Assembly (NCBI RefSeq): GCF_014202275.1
Contig: NZ_JACHGF010000002.1
Location: 248,001-312,000 of the forward strand
Direction: 5' to 3'
DNA from: Rhabdobacter roseus
Lineage (GTDB): Bacteria > Bacteroidota > Bacteroidia > Cytophagales > Spirosomataceae
DNA: 64,000 nt
Made by a program: the position numbers and the translations under genes. Below the pieces are notes generated by a model. The model had not been told where the DNA came from. It did not search any database and saw only the letters and a program-made list of their open reading frames with translations. Shown piece by piece: positions 21,346 through 30,926 of this stretch. How positions within the stretch are numbered: position 1 is the first letter of the stretch; the number at the start of each line of letters is the position of its first letter.

Positions 21346-22050
21346 TTAAAAAATACGTTGAAAATTATTTTCGAAATGGTTGCGCATGGCGTTGCGGAAG
21401 GTTTCGGGGGTACCGTGCTGGAGCACATCCACCAGCCCCCGGTGCGACACAAACTTTTTGTGCTGTACCGGTTTTTTGAGAATACCGCTGTTGTGCACGT
21501 ACTCGAAGGTAGGTAGCAGCATTCGCTGGAAGCGCTTCAGGGTGCGGTTTCCGGTAATTTCATACAGCTTGCCGTGGAAACGAATCTCCTTCTCCGCGTC
21601 GAAAATCACCTCCTCGGTATTCACGGGTTCGTCGGCCACGATGGTGTAGAGCTCGTCGATGTCGCGCTGCGTGATGCGCTCAAACAACAAATCGCCCATC
21701 CCGATTTCAAGGACCATCCGCAGCTCAAAAATATCGCGCAGGGTTTCGTCGTCCAGGATACCGGGGTACATCGTTTTTTCCAGCAATAGGAGCAAGTCAG
21801 GATTGGTAATCACCGTGCCGCGCTTTTTCTTGGTGTCCACCATGCCCCGCATTCGCAGCCGCTGCATGGCTTCCCGCACCACGGTCCGGCTTACGCCCAG
21901 CTGCACGGCCAGCTCTACCTCCTTCGGGATTACGTCGCCGGTTTTGTACTGTTGTTCCTGAAAAAAATCCAGCAGGTCGGTCTCGGCTTTATCGACCAAC
22001 GACGAAGGTTCCTGAATCCGAAGTTCGTCGTTCATATTCGTATAGTTCAT
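21346..22050 (-). CDS. nanR: GntR/FadR-type repressor of the sialic acid genes
   Basis: The frame opens at 22086, but the promoter at 22075-22105 places transcription downstream of that, so ATG 22050 (MNYTNMNDELRIQEP) or 22035 is the start; about 234 residues. The N-terminal winged helix has GDVIPKEVELAVQLGVSRTVVREAMQRL, and the C-terminal FCD domain (ERITQRDIDELYTIV...EIRFHGKLYEITGNR) binds an effector. Its neighbours make sialic acid or a breakdown product the likely inducer. The name rests on context, not on close similarity to E. coli NanR. Confidence 0.88.
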   Translation of the reverse strand: MNYTNMNDELRIQEPSSLVDKAETDLLDFFQEQQYKTGDVIPKEVELAVQLGVSRTVVREAMQRLRMRGMVDTKKKRGTVITNPDLLLLLEKTMYPGILDDETLRDIFELRMVLEIGMGDLLFERITQRDIDELYTIVADEPVNTEEVIFDAEKEIRFHGKLYEITGNRTLKRFQRMLLPTFEYVHNSGILKKPVQHKKFVSHRGLVDVLQHGTPETFRNAMRNHFENNFQRIF

Positions 22051-22052
22051 TA

Positions 22053-22062
22053 TTATGTATAA
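22053..22062. promoter_or_regulatory. NanR operator candidate, left site (TTATGTATAA)
   Basis: Exact reverse complement of 22152-22161, located in the 5' leader of nanR just before its start codon. This fits autorepression. Confidence 0.6.
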
Positions 22063-22074
22063 TTTAATATTGAG

Positions 22075-22105
22075 CAAAAGTAGCACTTAGGTACTTAATT
22101 CAAAA
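22075..22105 (-). promoter_or_regulatory. Promoter of the nanR-nanH-nanE unit
   Basis: Minus strand: TTTTG (22101-22105), 18-bp spacer, TACTTTTG (22075-22082), an exact Bacteroidota promoter. Confidence 0.75.
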
Positions 22106-22139
22106 TTATTCCGCATAAAATAAAATTATTATCAAATAC

Positions 22140-22169
22140 TTGACAATTAAGTTATACATAATACCTTTG
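22140..22169 (+). promoter_or_regulatory. Promoter of the nanO-U-A-M-T operon
   Basis: TTG (22140-22142), 19-bp spacer, TACCTTTG (22162-22169), exact consensus, 26 bp before the nanO ATG. Confidence 0.8.
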
Positions 22170-22184
22170 CTAAATCATACATAA
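22152..22184. promoter_or_regulatory. NanR operator candidates, right sites (TTATACATAA and TCATACATAA)
   Basis: TTATACATAA at 22152-22161 abuts the -7 box of the nanO promoter, and TCATACATAA at 22175-22184 lies at the transcript start. A repressor bound here would block RNA polymerase. The first is the reverse complement of the site before nanR. Confidence 0.6.
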
Positions 22185-22194
22185 ACCAACAATT

Positions 22195-25100
22195 ATGATG
22201 ATTATGCAAAAATGTTTTACGGATTTAGTTACAAGTCGGTTTTATGTCATACTTATTATGGCCTTGCTCCTGGCTTCCCCCAGCTGGGCGCAGAGTAAAC
22301 TGTTGGATGGTGTCGTGCGGGATGCGCAGACCGCCGAAGCCCTACCGGGCGTGAACGTGACGGTGAAAGGAACCAGCCGGGGTACCATGACCGACGCCGA
22401 GGGGCGGTTTTCGCTGAGCGTTGAGCCGGGGCAGGTGCTGGTCCTCTCGTTGATCGGGATGGTTTCGCAGGAGGTGATCGTAGGTACCCAAAGTACCCTG
22501 GAAGTACGGATGGCTGAAAGTACCCAAAGTCTGGACGAACTGGTGGTAGTAGGTTACGGCCAGCAGAGCCGCCGCACGCTCACGGGCTCGGTGTCGTCGG
22601 TGGACCCGGCGGTGTTCAAGTCGGTGCCGCGTACCAACGTGGCTACGGCCCTGCAAGGTACCGTGCCGGGGCTACGCATTCAGCAAACAACCGGCCAGCC
22701 CGGTGCAACGCCCACGATTTCGTTTCGGGGCGGAACCGACTTCAACGGCGGCGGTACCCCGCTCATCCTTGTGGATGGGGTGATCGTGCCCTCGCTGTTC
22801 GGGATCAATATGGAAGACGTGGAGACGATGGACCTGCTCAAAGACGCGGCCTCGACGGCCATCTACGGGGCCCGGGCCTCGAACGGGGTGATCCTGGTGA
22901 CGACCCGTAAAGGGAAGAAAGGACAAACCCAGGTGACCTATAGCTTTAAGCACGCCACGAATTTTGTGCGGCGTAACCCGCTCAACTACCTGAGTGCCGA
23001 GGAGTACATCCGCTGGAACCGCCGGGGCCTGGCGGCGCGCTACGAAGCCGCCCAGGCCGACAACAATACCGCCGAAATGAACAACACCCGCAACCAACTG
23101 ACGGGAGCCTGGGGCTGGGGCGTGAACGCAGGTTGGACCGCCCCGGATGGCAAGTACTCCACGCAGCTCCTGACCAATACCAACCGGTCTTTGCTCAACG
23201 ACCCCCAATACCGGCTCCTGGTGGATGCCAATCCGTTTAATACGGGGCAGGTCGATAGCCTGCTCTATCGTTCCATTTCCCAGCGCGACCTGGAAAATCT
23301 CATTCTTCAGCAAAGTAATCTCAACGAGCACTACGTCAACGTGTCGGGCGGGAACGAGCAGGGGAACTTTGCGCTGGGCCTGGGCGGAATCAAAGACGTA
23401 GGTACTTTGATCGGGTCGTCGCTGGAGCGCCTGAATTTGAACTTCAACGGCGGACTTAACGTAGGGCAAAACCTGACCGTGGCGCTCAACGTGGCGGGCT
23501 ACAGTACCAAGTCTTCGCCTTCGTACCTCACCGCCGACAACAGCGGGGCCGTCGGTGGGGGCGTGATCCAGCGCTTTACGGGCATTGCTCCGACGGCCCG
23601 GCTCACGCACGACCTCACGGGGGCCGAGCTGCCGGGCGTGGACGGAAGTACCCTGGGTAACCCCAGCTACTTCCGGGATAAATTTTACAACCAAAACGTG
23701 GAACAACGCTACAGCGGCGGCCTCAACCTTGAGTACCGCATCCTGCCGGGCCTGAAGGTACTGGCTTCGGGCTCGGGATTTTACCGTTACACGACCGCCA
23801 ACAGCTTCACCAAAGCCTACATCAACGGCACGGGCGGGGTGCTAGTCAATACCCGCAACGCGTCTTTTTCCAACCAGCGCGTGAGCCAGTACCAGTACAA
23901 CGGTTTTTTGCAATACGACAAAACTTTCGGCAAGCATAGCCTGTCGGCGCTGGGCGGCGGGGAGTTTTTTGAGTACCGGCAGTACGACTACGGCGCCTCG
24001 GCCAACCTGGCCGCTACCGATTTTATTCCGTGGCTGTCGGCTTCGACGGCGGCGGTGGGGGTACCTAGTTCGGCGTTTTCGAGCTGGCAACGGCTGGCGT
24101 CGGTCATCGGGCGGGTCAATTACAACTACGACAACCGGTACCTCCTGACCGTCAATGCCCGCTACGACGGTACCTCCCGCCTCACGACCCACCGCTACGG
24201 CTTTTTCCCCGGCCTGTCGCTGGGCTGGAACCTACACTTCGAAGATTTCTTTGCCGAGCTGGGCCTGAGCAAGTACGTCTCGACCCTGAAGCCGCGCATC
24301 AGCTGGGGCGAAAACGGCAGCATTGCGCCCCTGGGCGACTACGCCACCATTCCGCAGTACGGCAACGTGGGGATCTATAACGGCGCGCCGGGCTTTGCGG
24401 CGGGGGCCCTCACCAACACCGACCTGCGGTGGGAGCGGGCCAGTACCGTCAACTTCGGGCTGGACCTGGGTTTGTTTAATAATCGTATGACGATTCTGGC
24501 CGACTACTTTGTCCGGAACGTGTACGATAAGATCAGCTCCCTCACGATTCCGGCCTGGACGGGCTACAGCAGCTACGTGACCAACCTGGGCCAGCTCCAA
24601 AACCGGGGCCTGGAGCTGGAAGTACGGACGGCGATCATTCGGCCCAGTTCGGCGGGGGCGTGGTCGTGGAGCGTGGGGGCTAATCTCTTTCACGTGAAGA
24701 ACTACGCCAAAAAACTACCCGACAACGGCCTGGACCGCAACCGCCAGAGCGCCATGCAGGTGTACGATCCGGCCCAGGGCGGGGTTGTGTGGGTAGGTGG
24801 GCTTCAGGAAGGCAAGCGCATTGGCCTCGACGAGATCTGGGCACCGGCCTACGACGGCATTTACACCACCCAGGCCGATCTCGACGCCCGCGCCAACCTG
24901 GTGAATACCTACCTGCCTTATACCAACAAGCGCATCAAGCTCCTGGGCGACGCCCGCTGGCGCGACCTCGACCAAAACGATACGCTCGATTTCCGCGATT
25001 TTGTGTACGTGGGCCGCACCACGCCCACGGTGCAGGGTGGGTTTTCATCGACCTTGCAGTGGAAGGGCTTCACGCTCTTTGGGCAATTCGACTACTCGCT

Positions 25101-25533
25101 GGGCTTCGTGATTGCCAACCAAATGTACCTGCGAGGCATGTCGCAGGTACAGGGCTCGCAAAACGGTCCGGTGGATATCCTCGATACCTGGTCGCCGGAA
25201 AACCCCACGGGTACCTTGCCTCGCTACTACTGGGCCAACTACGGCCGCAACTACTTTATGGACGCGGGTGGCAACACCACTGCCCCCGCCAACTACTGGC
25301 AGAAGGGCGACTACCTGGCCCTGCGCGAGCTCACGCTGAGCTACGACCTGACGGGTACCTTGATGGAGCGCCTGGCCCGTAACCGGATCAAAAGCCTGCG
25401 GCTGTTTCTGACGGGCTCCAACCTGGTGTACTTCACGCGCTACAACGGTACTTTCCCCGAGGTGGGCGGCAACGACGTGGGGCGGTTCCCGCTGCCGCGC
25501 GTAGCCACGGTAGGGGCCACGATCCATTTTTAA
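22195..25533 (+). CDS. nanO: SusC/RagA-type TonB-dependent outer membrane transporter (NanO-like)
   Basis: 1,112 residues: signal peptide ending near SPSWAQ, a carboxypeptidase-like regulatory domain (GVVRDAQTAEALPGVNVTVKGTSRGTMTDAEGRF), TonB box region (SLDELVVVGYGQ), plug domain (residues ~120-240, with LILVDGVIV and RASNGVILVTTRKG) and a 22-strand barrel. With the next gene it forms a SusCD importer, here probably for sialic acid or sialyl-oligosaccharides. First gene of the rightward operon. Confidence 0.95.
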   Translation: MMIMQKCFTDLVTSRFYVILIMALLLASPSWAQSKLLDGVVRDAQTAEALPGVNVTVKGTSRGTMTDAEGRFSLSVEPGQVLVLSLIGMVSQEVIVGTQSTLEVRMAESTQSLDELVVVGYGQQSRRTLTGSVSSVDPAVFKSVPRTNVATALQGTVPGLRIQQTTGQPGATPTISFRGGTDFNGGGTPLILVDGVIVPSLFGINMEDVETMDLLKDAASTAIYGARASNGVILVTTRKGKKGQTQVTYSFKHATNFVRRNPLNYLSAEEYIRWNRRGLAARYEAAQADNNTAEMNNTRNQLTGAWGWGVNAGWTAPDGKYSTQLLTNTNRSLLNDPQYRLLVDANPFNTGQVDSLLYRSISQRDLENLILQQSNLNEHYVNVSGGNEQGNFALGLGGIKDVGTLIGSSLERLNLNFNGGLNVGQNLTVALNVAGYSTKSSPSYLTADNSGAVGGGVIQRFTGIAPTARLTHDLTGAELPGVDGSTLGNPSYFRDKFYNQNVEQRYSGGLNLEYRILPGLKVLASGSGFYRYTTANSFTKAYINGTGGVLVNTRNASFSNQRVSQYQYNGFLQYDKTFGKHSLSALGGGEFFEYRQYDYGASANLAATDFIPWLSASTAAVGVPSSAFSSWQRLASVIGRVNYNYDNRYLLTVNARYDGTSRLTTHRYGFFPGLSLGWNLHFEDFFAELGLSKYVSTLKPRISWGENGSIAPLGDYATIPQYGNVGIYNGAPGFAAGALTNTDLRWERASTVNFGLDLGLFNNRMTILADYFVRNVYDKISSLTIPAWTGYSSYVTNLGQLQNRGLELEVRTAIIRPSSAGAWSWSVGANLFHVKNYAKKLPDNGLDRNRQSAMQVYDPAQGGVVWVGGLQEGKRIGLDEIWAPAYDGIYTTQADLDARANLVNTYLPYTNKRIKLLGDARWRDLDQNDTLDFRDFVYVGRTTPTVQGGFSSTLQWKGFTLFGQFDYSLGFVIANQMYLRGMSQVQGSQNGPVDILDTWSPENPTGTLPRYYWANYGRNYFMDAGGNTTAPANYWQKGDYLALRELTLSYDLTGTLMERLARNRIKSLRLFLTGSNLVYFTRYNGTFPEVGGNDVGRFPLPRVATVGATIHF

Positions 25534-25553
25534 AACCAACGCTTCCAATTGCT

Positions 25554-27068
25554 ATGAAAGCTACTCGAATACTTGTATTTGTCTTGGTCCTGGGAATGGG
25601 GCTGTTTTCCTGCCAGCGCCAGCTGGAAGAAGTAACCCCCCAAACCTCGCTCAACCAGCAGCTGGCCCTGACCGACGCCAACGCCGCCCTGACGCTCTAT
25701 ACCGGCGTGTACGCCTCGCTGCGTACCTACCACGGCACGCTGGTGCAGTTGGGTGAAATGCGCTCCGACCTGTGGGCCGACGGCCTGTTTACCGAGTCCG
25801 AAGACGCGGGCCTGAAGCAGTACTGGTCGCACAACATCAACGCCACCAACGTACCCGCGGGCAACTGGGGCGGATTGTATACCCTCCTCGACCGGATCAA
25901 CACCGTCATCCAGCTGTTTCCGCAGGCTCCCCTGGACGACACCCGGCGCAATGCCGCCCTGGCCGAAATGCACGGCCTGCGGGCGTACGTATACTATACC
26001 TTATTGCGAAGCTGGGGCGGGGTACCCATCACTACCCAGCCCGTAGCGGCGGTGGGCTCCCTTACCGACCTCTACCGCGAGCGCGCCCGGCCCGAAGAGG
26101 TGATGGCCCTCATCAAAAGCGATCTCGAACAATCACTGAGCCTTTTTGCGGGCAATAACGCCTTCACGACCAAACGCGTGTACTGGAACCGCGCCGCGAC
26201 GCTCACCCTCAAAGGCGACGCCTACCTCTGGTCAGGTACCCACCTGGGCGGCGGCGCGGCTGATTTTGGGGTGGCCAAGGCGGCGCTGGAAGAGGTGAAA
26301 GCGCTGCCCACGCTGGGGCTCCAGACTACCTACGCCGACGTATTCGATCCGACCCGGGAAGCCAATAACCGCGAAATTATTTTTGCCCTGAATTTTGAGC
26401 GAAACGAGGCCGTCATGGGGGCCTACGGTAGTTTCCTGGTCAATACCACCCAGGCGGGTACCTTGGTGCTGAACCCCGAGTCGGGGACGCCCGCGGCCGT
26501 AAACGCCGTGTACCCGCTGGTAGCGGGCGCGAGCCGGGTGGGGATGTCGCCCGCCATGCTGGAGCGCCTTAACGACCCGACGGACCAGCGCCTGCGGGTG
26601 AGCTTCCGCACCATGCACCGCACCACCGCCGGGTACCCGGTGGCGGGGGTACTTTTGACGAAGTTTATCGGCCGGGTGGATGCGGGCATCCAGCTGTACG
26701 ACCAGGATTTTCCCGTTTATCGCTACGCCGAAGTACTTTTGCTGCTGGCTGAAGTCAACGCCAAGTTGGGCCAAAATCCTTCGGCGGAGATCAACGCCAT
26801 CCGGGCGCGGGCCTACGGCAGCGGGTTCACACCCTACGCCAACGGCAGCCTTGAGGCCAATCTGAACGCCATTTTGGAAGAGTACCTGCGGGAATTCATC
26901 GGAGAGGGAAAACGCTGGTGGGCCCTCCGGCGGGCGGGCGACGCCTACGTGTTCAACGCCGTTGATCCCAGGTACCTTCCGGCCGCGCAACCCTATAAGC
27001 TGCTGCTGCCCGTGACGGTCACCATGCTCAACACCGACCCTAGGCTCACCCAAACGCCCGGCTATTAG
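25554..27068 (+). CDS. nanU: SusD/RagB-type surface lipoprotein (NanU-like)
   Basis: 504 residues with a lipoprotein signal (LGMGLFSC, Cys20), the SusD helical-repeat fold (ALTLYTGVYASLRTY...LLDRINTVIQLFPQAP) and the C-terminal RagB/SusD segment (EEYLREFIGEGKRWWALRR). It caps the SusC barrel and binds the glycan. It starts 20 bp after nanO. Confidence 0.94.
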   Translation: MKATRILVFVLVLGMGLFSCQRQLEEVTPQTSLNQQLALTDANAALTLYTGVYASLRTYHGTLVQLGEMRSDLWADGLFTESEDAGLKQYWSHNINATNVPAGNWGGLYTLLDRINTVIQLFPQAPLDDTRRNAALAEMHGLRAYVYYTLLRSWGGVPITTQPVAAVGSLTDLYRERARPEEVMALIKSDLEQSLSLFAGNNAFTTKRVYWNRAATLTLKGDAYLWSGTHLGGGAADFGVAKAALEEVKALPTLGLQTTYADVFDPTREANNREIIFALNFERNEAVMGAYGSFLVNTTQAGTLVLNPESGTPAAVNAVYPLVAGASRVGMSPAMLERLNDPTDQRLRVSFRTMHRTTAGYPVAGVLLTKFIGRVDAGIQLYDQDFPVYRYAEVLLLLAEVNAKLGQNPSAEINAIRARAYGSGFTPYANGSLEANLNAILEEYLREFIGEGKRWWALRRAGDAYVFNAVDPRYLPAAQPYKLLLPVTVTMLNTDPRLTQTPGY

Positions 27069-27164
27069 GTACTTTGGAAAGCAGTAAAAAAGAGGTAGTT
27101 TCCCGTTTTCCGGGCAGCGCTGGAAAGTACCTTCCCTTTAAATAGTTACTTTTTTTAAAATTCC

Positions 27165-28100
27165 ATGACAGTTATTCCCAAAATACAGGGGCTCGTGGCG
27201 GCTCCGTTTACGCCCATGCATGCCAGCGGCGATCTGAATCTTACGGTCATTGACCACTATGCCCAGCTGCTCGTCCAGAATGGCGTGAAAGGCGCATTTG
27301 TGGCCGGTTCGACGGGCGAGGGCGTTTCGCTGACCTTGGACGAAAAAAGGGCACTACTCCGGGCCTGGGGCGCGGTGGATCAGCCCAGCCTCCAGAAAAT
27401 CATGCTGGTGGGAGGTACCTCGCTGGCCGAGTGCAAGGTGTTAGCCCAAGAAGCGGCGACGCAGGGTTTTCAGGCCATGGCGGTGCTGGCCCCTTACTAC
27501 TTCAAGCCCGCCACGGCCCGGCTCCTGGCCGATTTTTGCGTGCAGATCGGGGAAGCGGCCCCCGAGCTGGGGCTGTACTTTTACCACATTCCGGCCCTGA
27601 CCGGCGTACACCTGTCGATGCTGGATTTTCTGACCGAGATGGACGGCCGCCTGCCCAACTTCCGGGGGATCAAGTATACCCACAACGACCTGATGGAGTA
27701 CCGGCAGTGCGTCCTTTTCAACCAGGGGCAGTACGACATTCTCTGGGGCTGGGACGAAATATTCCTGGCGGCGCTGGCCATGGGCGCGCGCGGGGCCGTG
27801 GGAAGTACCTTCAACTACGCCGCGCCGCTTTACAACGAGCTGATCGCCGCCTTCGACGCGGGCGACCTGGACCGGGCCCGGTCCCTGCAAGACCGCTCCA
27901 TTGCCATCGTGCGGTTGTTGGGCAAATACGGCGGCATCGGCGTCGGGAAAACCTACATGCGGGCCCTGGGCCTCGACTGTGGCGATTTCCGGCTACCCGT
28001 ACGCAATCCCAGGCCGGAGCAGTACGCGGAGTTTCAGCAAGATCTGCAAAGCATTGATTTTTGGAAATACGCCAGCGTGCTGCCGGTGCAGGTACCTTAG
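27165..28100 (+). CDS. nanA: N-acetylneuraminate lyase
   Basis: 311 residues, a class I aldolase of the DHDPS/NAL family. GSTGE (residues 48-52), Tyr140 (YFYHIPALTG) and the Schiff-base Lys170 (GIKYTHND) match the neuraminate lyase subfamily. It splits Neu5Ac to ManNAc and pyruvate in the cytoplasm. A 96-bp gap separates it from nanU, containing an imperfect inverted repeat with GGTACTTT/AAAGTACC arms that may set relative expression. Confidence 0.94.
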   Translation: MTVIPKIQGLVAAPFTPMHASGDLNLTVIDHYAQLLVQNGVKGAFVAGSTGEGVSLTLDEKRALLRAWGAVDQPSLQKIMLVGGTSLAECKVLAQEAATQGFQAMAVLAPYYFKPATARLLADFCVQIGEAAPELGLYFYHIPALTGVHLSMLDFLTEMDGRLPNFRGIKYTHNDLMEYRQCVLFNQGQYDILWGWDEIFLAALAMGARGAVGSTFNYAAPLYNELIAAFDAGDLDRARSLQDRSIAIVRLLGKYGGIGVGKTYMRALGLDCGDFRLPVRNPRPEQYAEFQQDLQSIDFWKYASVLPVQVP

Positions 28101-28125
28101 TACGTCCTTTTTTACCCTACATATC

Positions 28126-29244
28126 TTGCGACTATTCCTAACCCTTTTCCTGCTACTACCCCTATTGAGCCGGGCGCAATCGCGGCTGGAGCCCGTTCGC
28201 TGGCCCGACTTGCCCGCCCAGGACGTAGGCCCCCACCTGGGCGTGGCGGGAGCCTACTCGGGGGTGAGCCATGGGGCGTTGCTACTAGCCGGGGGCGCTA
28301 ACTTCCCGCGGGGGTATCCCTGGGAGGGCGGTAACAAGGTGTGGCAGGCCGACATCTACCTACTGGACCGCCCCCAAGGTACCTGGCGACTCGTGGGGCG
28401 ACTGCCCCGGCCCCAGGGCTACGGGGCGTCCGTCAGCTGGAACAACCGGGTACTTTGTGTGGGGGGCAACGACGCCCAGCGCCGCTACGCGGAGGTACTT
28501 GCGCTGCGTTGGGACGCCGCCACGGCCCGTCTCCTGACCGACTCGCTGCCGTCTTTGCCCAAGCCCCTGGCCAACCTGGCGGCGGCCGTGGCGGATGACA
28601 AGCTTTATGTATTTGGCGGGGAATCGGACCAGGGCGCGGAAAGTACCTTGTACGTGCTGGATTTGCAAAAACCGCAAAAAGGCTGGCAAAAGCGGGCGGC
28701 GCTACCCGCTCCCGCCCGCGCCTACACGGCACTGGTAGCGCAGACGGGACCGCGCGGACCGGCACTGTACGTACTGGGCGGACGACAAACCGTAGCAGAC
28801 CACACGACCCTCTTCGCCGATGCGTACGAGTACCAGATCCGGCGCAACCGCTGGCGCGCGCTCCCGCCCCTGAACCGGGGGCTGTCGGCGCACGGAGCCG
28901 TGGCCCACGGGCCGCATACGGTACTGGTGGTGGGCGGGGACGACGGCGAGCGGCTTTTGCAAATTGAGGCGCTGAACAACCAGCTCAAAACGCGGCCGCC
29001 CGGTACCGAGGCCGACCGCCTCACGAGCGAGCGCAACGCCTTGCAGGCCGAGCATCCGGGATTCAGGCGGGAGGTGTGGGCGTACCATACCCTCCGGCGT
29101 ACCTGGAGCCTGGTAGGTACTTTGCCCATTAAAGTACCCGTCACCACCCCGCTGGTACCTTGGGAAGAAGGTTTTCTTCTGCCGAGCGGCGAGGTAGCGC
29201 CGGGCGTCCGTACCCCCGCCGTGTGGCAGGTCGTTGTAAACTAA
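28126..29244 (+). CDS. nanM: N-acetylneuraminate epimerase / Kelch mutarotase
   Basis: I start at TTG 28126, which gives a clean signal peptide (MRLFLTLFLLLPLLSRAQS) and 372 residues, close to E. coli NanM; the frame is open further upstream only inside nanA. Kelch-type propeller repeats are visible (LLLAGGANFPRGYPWEGG, VLCVGGNDAQ, LYVFGGESDQG, LYVLGGRQ, VLVVGGDDGE). Periplasmic NanM speeds conversion of alpha to beta sialic acid before uptake. 25 bp follow nanA. Confidence 0.88.
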   Translation: MRLFLTLFLLLPLLSRAQSRLEPVRWPDLPAQDVGPHLGVAGAYSGVSHGALLLAGGANFPRGYPWEGGNKVWQADIYLLDRPQGTWRLVGRLPRPQGYGASVSWNNRVLCVGGNDAQRRYAEVLALRWDAATARLLTDSLPSLPKPLANLAAAVADDKLYVFGGESDQGAESTLYVLDLQKPQKGWQKRAALPAPARAYTALVAQTGPRGPALYVLGGRQTVADHTTLFADAYEYQIRRNRWRALPPLNRGLSAHGAVAHGPHTVLVVGGDDGERLLQIEALNNQLKTRPPGTEADRLTSERNALQAEHPGFRREVWAYHTLRRTWSLVGTLPIKVPVTTPLVPWEEGFLLPSGEVAPGVRTPAVWQVVVN

Positions 29245-29271
29245 AATGCGTACAAATTTCCCTTTTTCCGC

Positions 29272-30528
29272 ATGACACCAACTCCTCGTACTACGCAATC
29301 TACCAGCTACCCCTGGGTGCTGGTGGGGCTGCTGTGGGTGGTAGCGCTGCTCAACTACCTCGACCGCCAGATGCTGGCCACCATGAAACCCGCCATGCAG
29401 GTCGATATTGCCGAGCTGCAGTCGGCCACCAACTTTGGGTACCTGATGGCCATTTTCCTCTGGATCTACGGCCTCATGAGCCCCATTTCGGGGCTGGTTG
29501 CCGACCGGCTCAACCGGAAGTGGATCATCGTGGGTAGTTTGTTTGTGTGGTCGGCGGTGACGCTGCTCATGGGCTACGCCACGACGTTTGAGCAGCTCTA
29601 CGGGCTGCGGGCGGTCATGGGCGTGAGCGAAGCCCTGTACATTCCGGCGGGGCTGTCGCTCATTGCCGACGCACACTCGTCCCGCACGCGCTCGCTGGCC
29701 GTGGGTATTCACATGACGGGCCTGTACATGGGCCAGGCGCTGGGCGGCTTTGGGGCTACCATCGCGGAGTCGTACTCGTGGCAAAGTACCTTTCAGGTGT
29801 TTGGCCTCGTCGGGATCATTTACGCGTTTATTCTCAGTATTTTTTTGCAAGAAATCAAAAAGCCCTACGCCGAGCCGGTGGACGCCCTGGCGTTACCCCA
29901 AAAAATCCCCGTCTTCCGGGGCTTGTCGGTGCTGCTGCTCAACCCGGCCTTTTGGGTTATTTTGCTTTACTACGCCGTGCCCAGCCTACCCGGATGGGCT
30001 ACCAAAAACTGGCTTCCCACGCTTTTTGCCACCAACCTGGGCATCGACATGGCGCAGGCCGGGCCGTTGTCTACCATTACCATCGCGGCTTCTTCGTTTG
30101 TGGGGGTGATCACGGGCGGGCTGCTGTCGGACCGCTGGGTACAAAAAAACGTGCGGGGGCGCATCTACACCAGCGCCATTGGGCTGGCACTCACGATCCC
30201 TTCGCTGCTGCTGATTGGCTTTGGGCACTCGCTGGTGCACGTGGTGGGCGCGGCGCTTTGTTTTGGTTTTGGCTTCGGCATGTTCGATGCCAACAACATG
30301 CCCATTCTTTGCCAGTTTGTGTCGCCCCGCTACCGGGCTACCGGCTACGGCCTCATGAACATGGTGGGGGTATTTGCGGGCGCTTTTATCACCAACCTAC
30401 TGGGCAAGTCTACCGACGCGGGGAGTTTGGGGCAGGATTTTGCGATGTTGGCGGGCATTGTGCTGCTGGCGCTGGCCGTGCAGCTGTACTTTCTACGACC
30501 CGTCGCCAACGACATGGCCGCAACCTGA
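29272..30528 (+). CDS. nanT: MFS transporter, probable sialic acid permease
   Basis: 418 residues and about 12 membrane helices. The MFS signature between helices 2 and 3 reads GLVADRLNRKW. It begins with WVLVGLLWVVALLNYLDRQ, typical of the anion:cation symporter branch that includes hexuronate and sialate carriers. As last gene of the operon it would carry sialic acid across the inner membrane. The substrate is inferred from context. Confidence 0.85.
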   Translation: MTPTPRTTQSTSYPWVLVGLLWVVALLNYLDRQMLATMKPAMQVDIAELQSATNFGYLMAIFLWIYGLMSPISGLVADRLNRKWIIVGSLFVWSAVTLLMGYATTFEQLYGLRAVMGVSEALYIPAGLSLIADAHSSRTRSLAVGIHMTGLYMGQALGGFGATIAESYSWQSTFQVFGLVGIIYAFILSIFLQEIKKPYAEPVDALALPQKIPVFRGLSVLLLNPAFWVILLYYAVPSLPGWATKNWLPTLFATNLGIDMAQAGPLSTITIAASSFVGVITGGLLSDRWVQKNVRGRIYTSAIGLALTIPSLLLIGFGHSLVHVVGAALCFGFGFGMFDANNMPILCQFVSPRYRATGYGLMNMVGVFAGAFITNLLGKSTDAGSLGQDFAMLAGIVLLALAVQLYFLRPVANDMAAT

Positions 30529-30575
30529 GCTTTTTCTTGGAGCAACCCAAGGGTACTTTTTCGCCTAAAGGTACT

Positions 30576-30854
30576 TTACACCGTCGTGTAGTAGGCCCGG
30601 ATGCGCTTCCTAACTACCCGGTACCGAATGAGGCCCGTCATGAGCACAGCGGGCGAAAGCACCAGCAGAAAGTACCCCGCATCGCTTACGTCTTTCAGAA
30701 GTTCCAGTCCCAAAAAAGTCAATCCGCCCGCCAGGAGGGCAATGCTGGTGCGAAAGTAGGCCAGAAAAGTACGCTCGTTGGCCAGGTTGGTGCGTTCTAC
30801 GGCCAGCTTGTCGGCCAGGCTCAGAGCGTTTAGCTCGGGAGAAGAAGTAGGCAT
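30576..30854 (-). CDS. DUF202 membrane protein
   Basis: 92 residues. LAVERTNLANERTFLAYFRTSIALLAGGLTFL is the DUF202/YidH signature, with a second membrane helix (GYFLLVLSPAVLMTGLIRY). Function is unknown. It lies downstream of the gltA terminator and convergent with nanT. Confidence 0.88.
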   Translation of the reverse strand: MPTSSPELNALSLADKLAVERTNLANERTFLAYFRTSIALLAGGLTFLGLELLKDVSDAGYFLLVLSPAVLMTGLIRYRVVRKRIRAYYTTV

Positions 30855-30871
30855 GGGTTGGTGTCTGAAGC

Positions 30872-30907
30872 AAAAGGCGTCGCTGAAACGAATCAGCGAC
30901 GCCTTTT
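30872..30907 (-). terminator. Terminator of gltA
   Basis: A perfect 15-bp stem (AAAAGGCGTCGCTGA / TCAGCGACGCCTTTT) with a 6-base loop, ending in T's in both directions, 20 bp past the gltA stop. Confidence 0.88.
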
Positions 30908-30926
30908 CGGCTTGGATTAGGGTTAA

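Noticed and set aside
28702..29850. 382-residue minus-strand ORF opposite nanM and nanT
   Set aside because: Antisense shadow; both plus-strand genes have clear motifs and signals.
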